Shown in pieces: positions 63,810 through 64,000 of a stretch of 64,000 nt of DNA. The position numbers and the translations under genes are program-made. This DNA is from Sipunculus nudus. Taxonomy: Eukaryota > Annelida > Sipuncula > Golfingiida > Sipunculidae. Under the pieces are notes generated by a model. That model saw only the letters and a program-made list of their open reading frames with translations, was not told where the DNA came from and did not search any database. Numbering within the stretch: position 1 is the stretch's first letter; each line of letters begins with the position of its first letter. The stretch is from NCBI GenBank assembly GCA_026874595.1, contig CM049320.1, positions 21,459,714 through 21,523,713 on the forward strand, in the 5' to 3' direction.

Positions 63810-64000
63810 GTATGTATAGTATAGGAAAGATTAAAATGCTAAATTAAACCAAATATTCATACACATTTTGGAAAAAATTAAAATGAATAATATATAAATT
63901 TTATTCTAGCAATTCTTAAAATAATAATTATAATAATATAAATAATATAAATAATTCATATAACATGTTTTTTTTTCATATGTTAAATGCAATAATTATA
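63810..64000. other. Intron start at the window edge
   Basis: AT-rich sequence following donor GTATGT; no exon seen before the window ends. Confidence 0.6.

Overview
This is a piece of an animal nuclear genome, most likely from a marine lophotrochozoan such as a mollusc (inference, not provable from one window). It is AT-rich, its genes are broken into short exons by long GT-AG introns, and it is crowded with tRNA-derived SINEs, MITEs, hAT-type insertions, minisatellites and (TA)n tracts. Nothing bacterial, organellar or viral was recognised. Most open reading frames in the window are chance or repeat-driven; only three loci read convincingly as genes.

Locus 1 (14.9-33.8 kb, + strand) is a ten-exon gene for a predicted 505-residue type I membrane protein. 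It has a signal peptide, two divergent C-type lectin-like domains, a short Ser/Thr-rich stalk, one transmembrane helix and a ~145-residue, highly charged cytoplasmic tail with two polybasic clusters. Every splice junction from the signal peptide to the membrane exon is phase 1, and the tail exons are phase 0, so the model is internally consistent. An 18-nt candidate microexon and a 54-nt candidate cassette exon in the stalk-proximal intron keep the same phase.

Locus 2 (45.4-51.7 kb, - strand) is a complete three-exon mitochondrial carrier of the SLC25A34/A35 type, 307 residues. Locus 3 (62.46 kb to the right edge, + strand) is a partial gene combining an N-terminal PHD-like zinc finger with a MULE transposase core. 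It looks damaged: the exon that should carry the first catalytic Asp is absent, and a zinc-ligand Cys appears to be Arg.

Layout: 1-9.8 kb is repeat-rich, with a 187-bp direct duplication, three copies of a C-rich MITE and one well-bounded orphan exon candidate. 9.84-14.55 kb is a 42-bp minisatellite with ~880-bp higher-order periodicity, interrupted by a 1.0-kb hAT insertion with an 8-bp target duplication and a transposase remnant. 14.9-33.8 kb is the lectin-like gene with repeat-filled introns. 33.8-45.4 kb is intergenic or 3' UTR sequence with a second (50-53 bp) minisatellite, a foldback element and an hAT MITE. 45.4-51.7 kb is the carrier gene, with two Harbinger-like MITEs in its introns. 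51.8-62.4 kb is intergenic with a 1.56-kb hAT element and a 2.2-kb inverted-repeat element of unknown superfamily. The three genes show no sign of acting together; they look like independent neighbours in a transposon-rich region.
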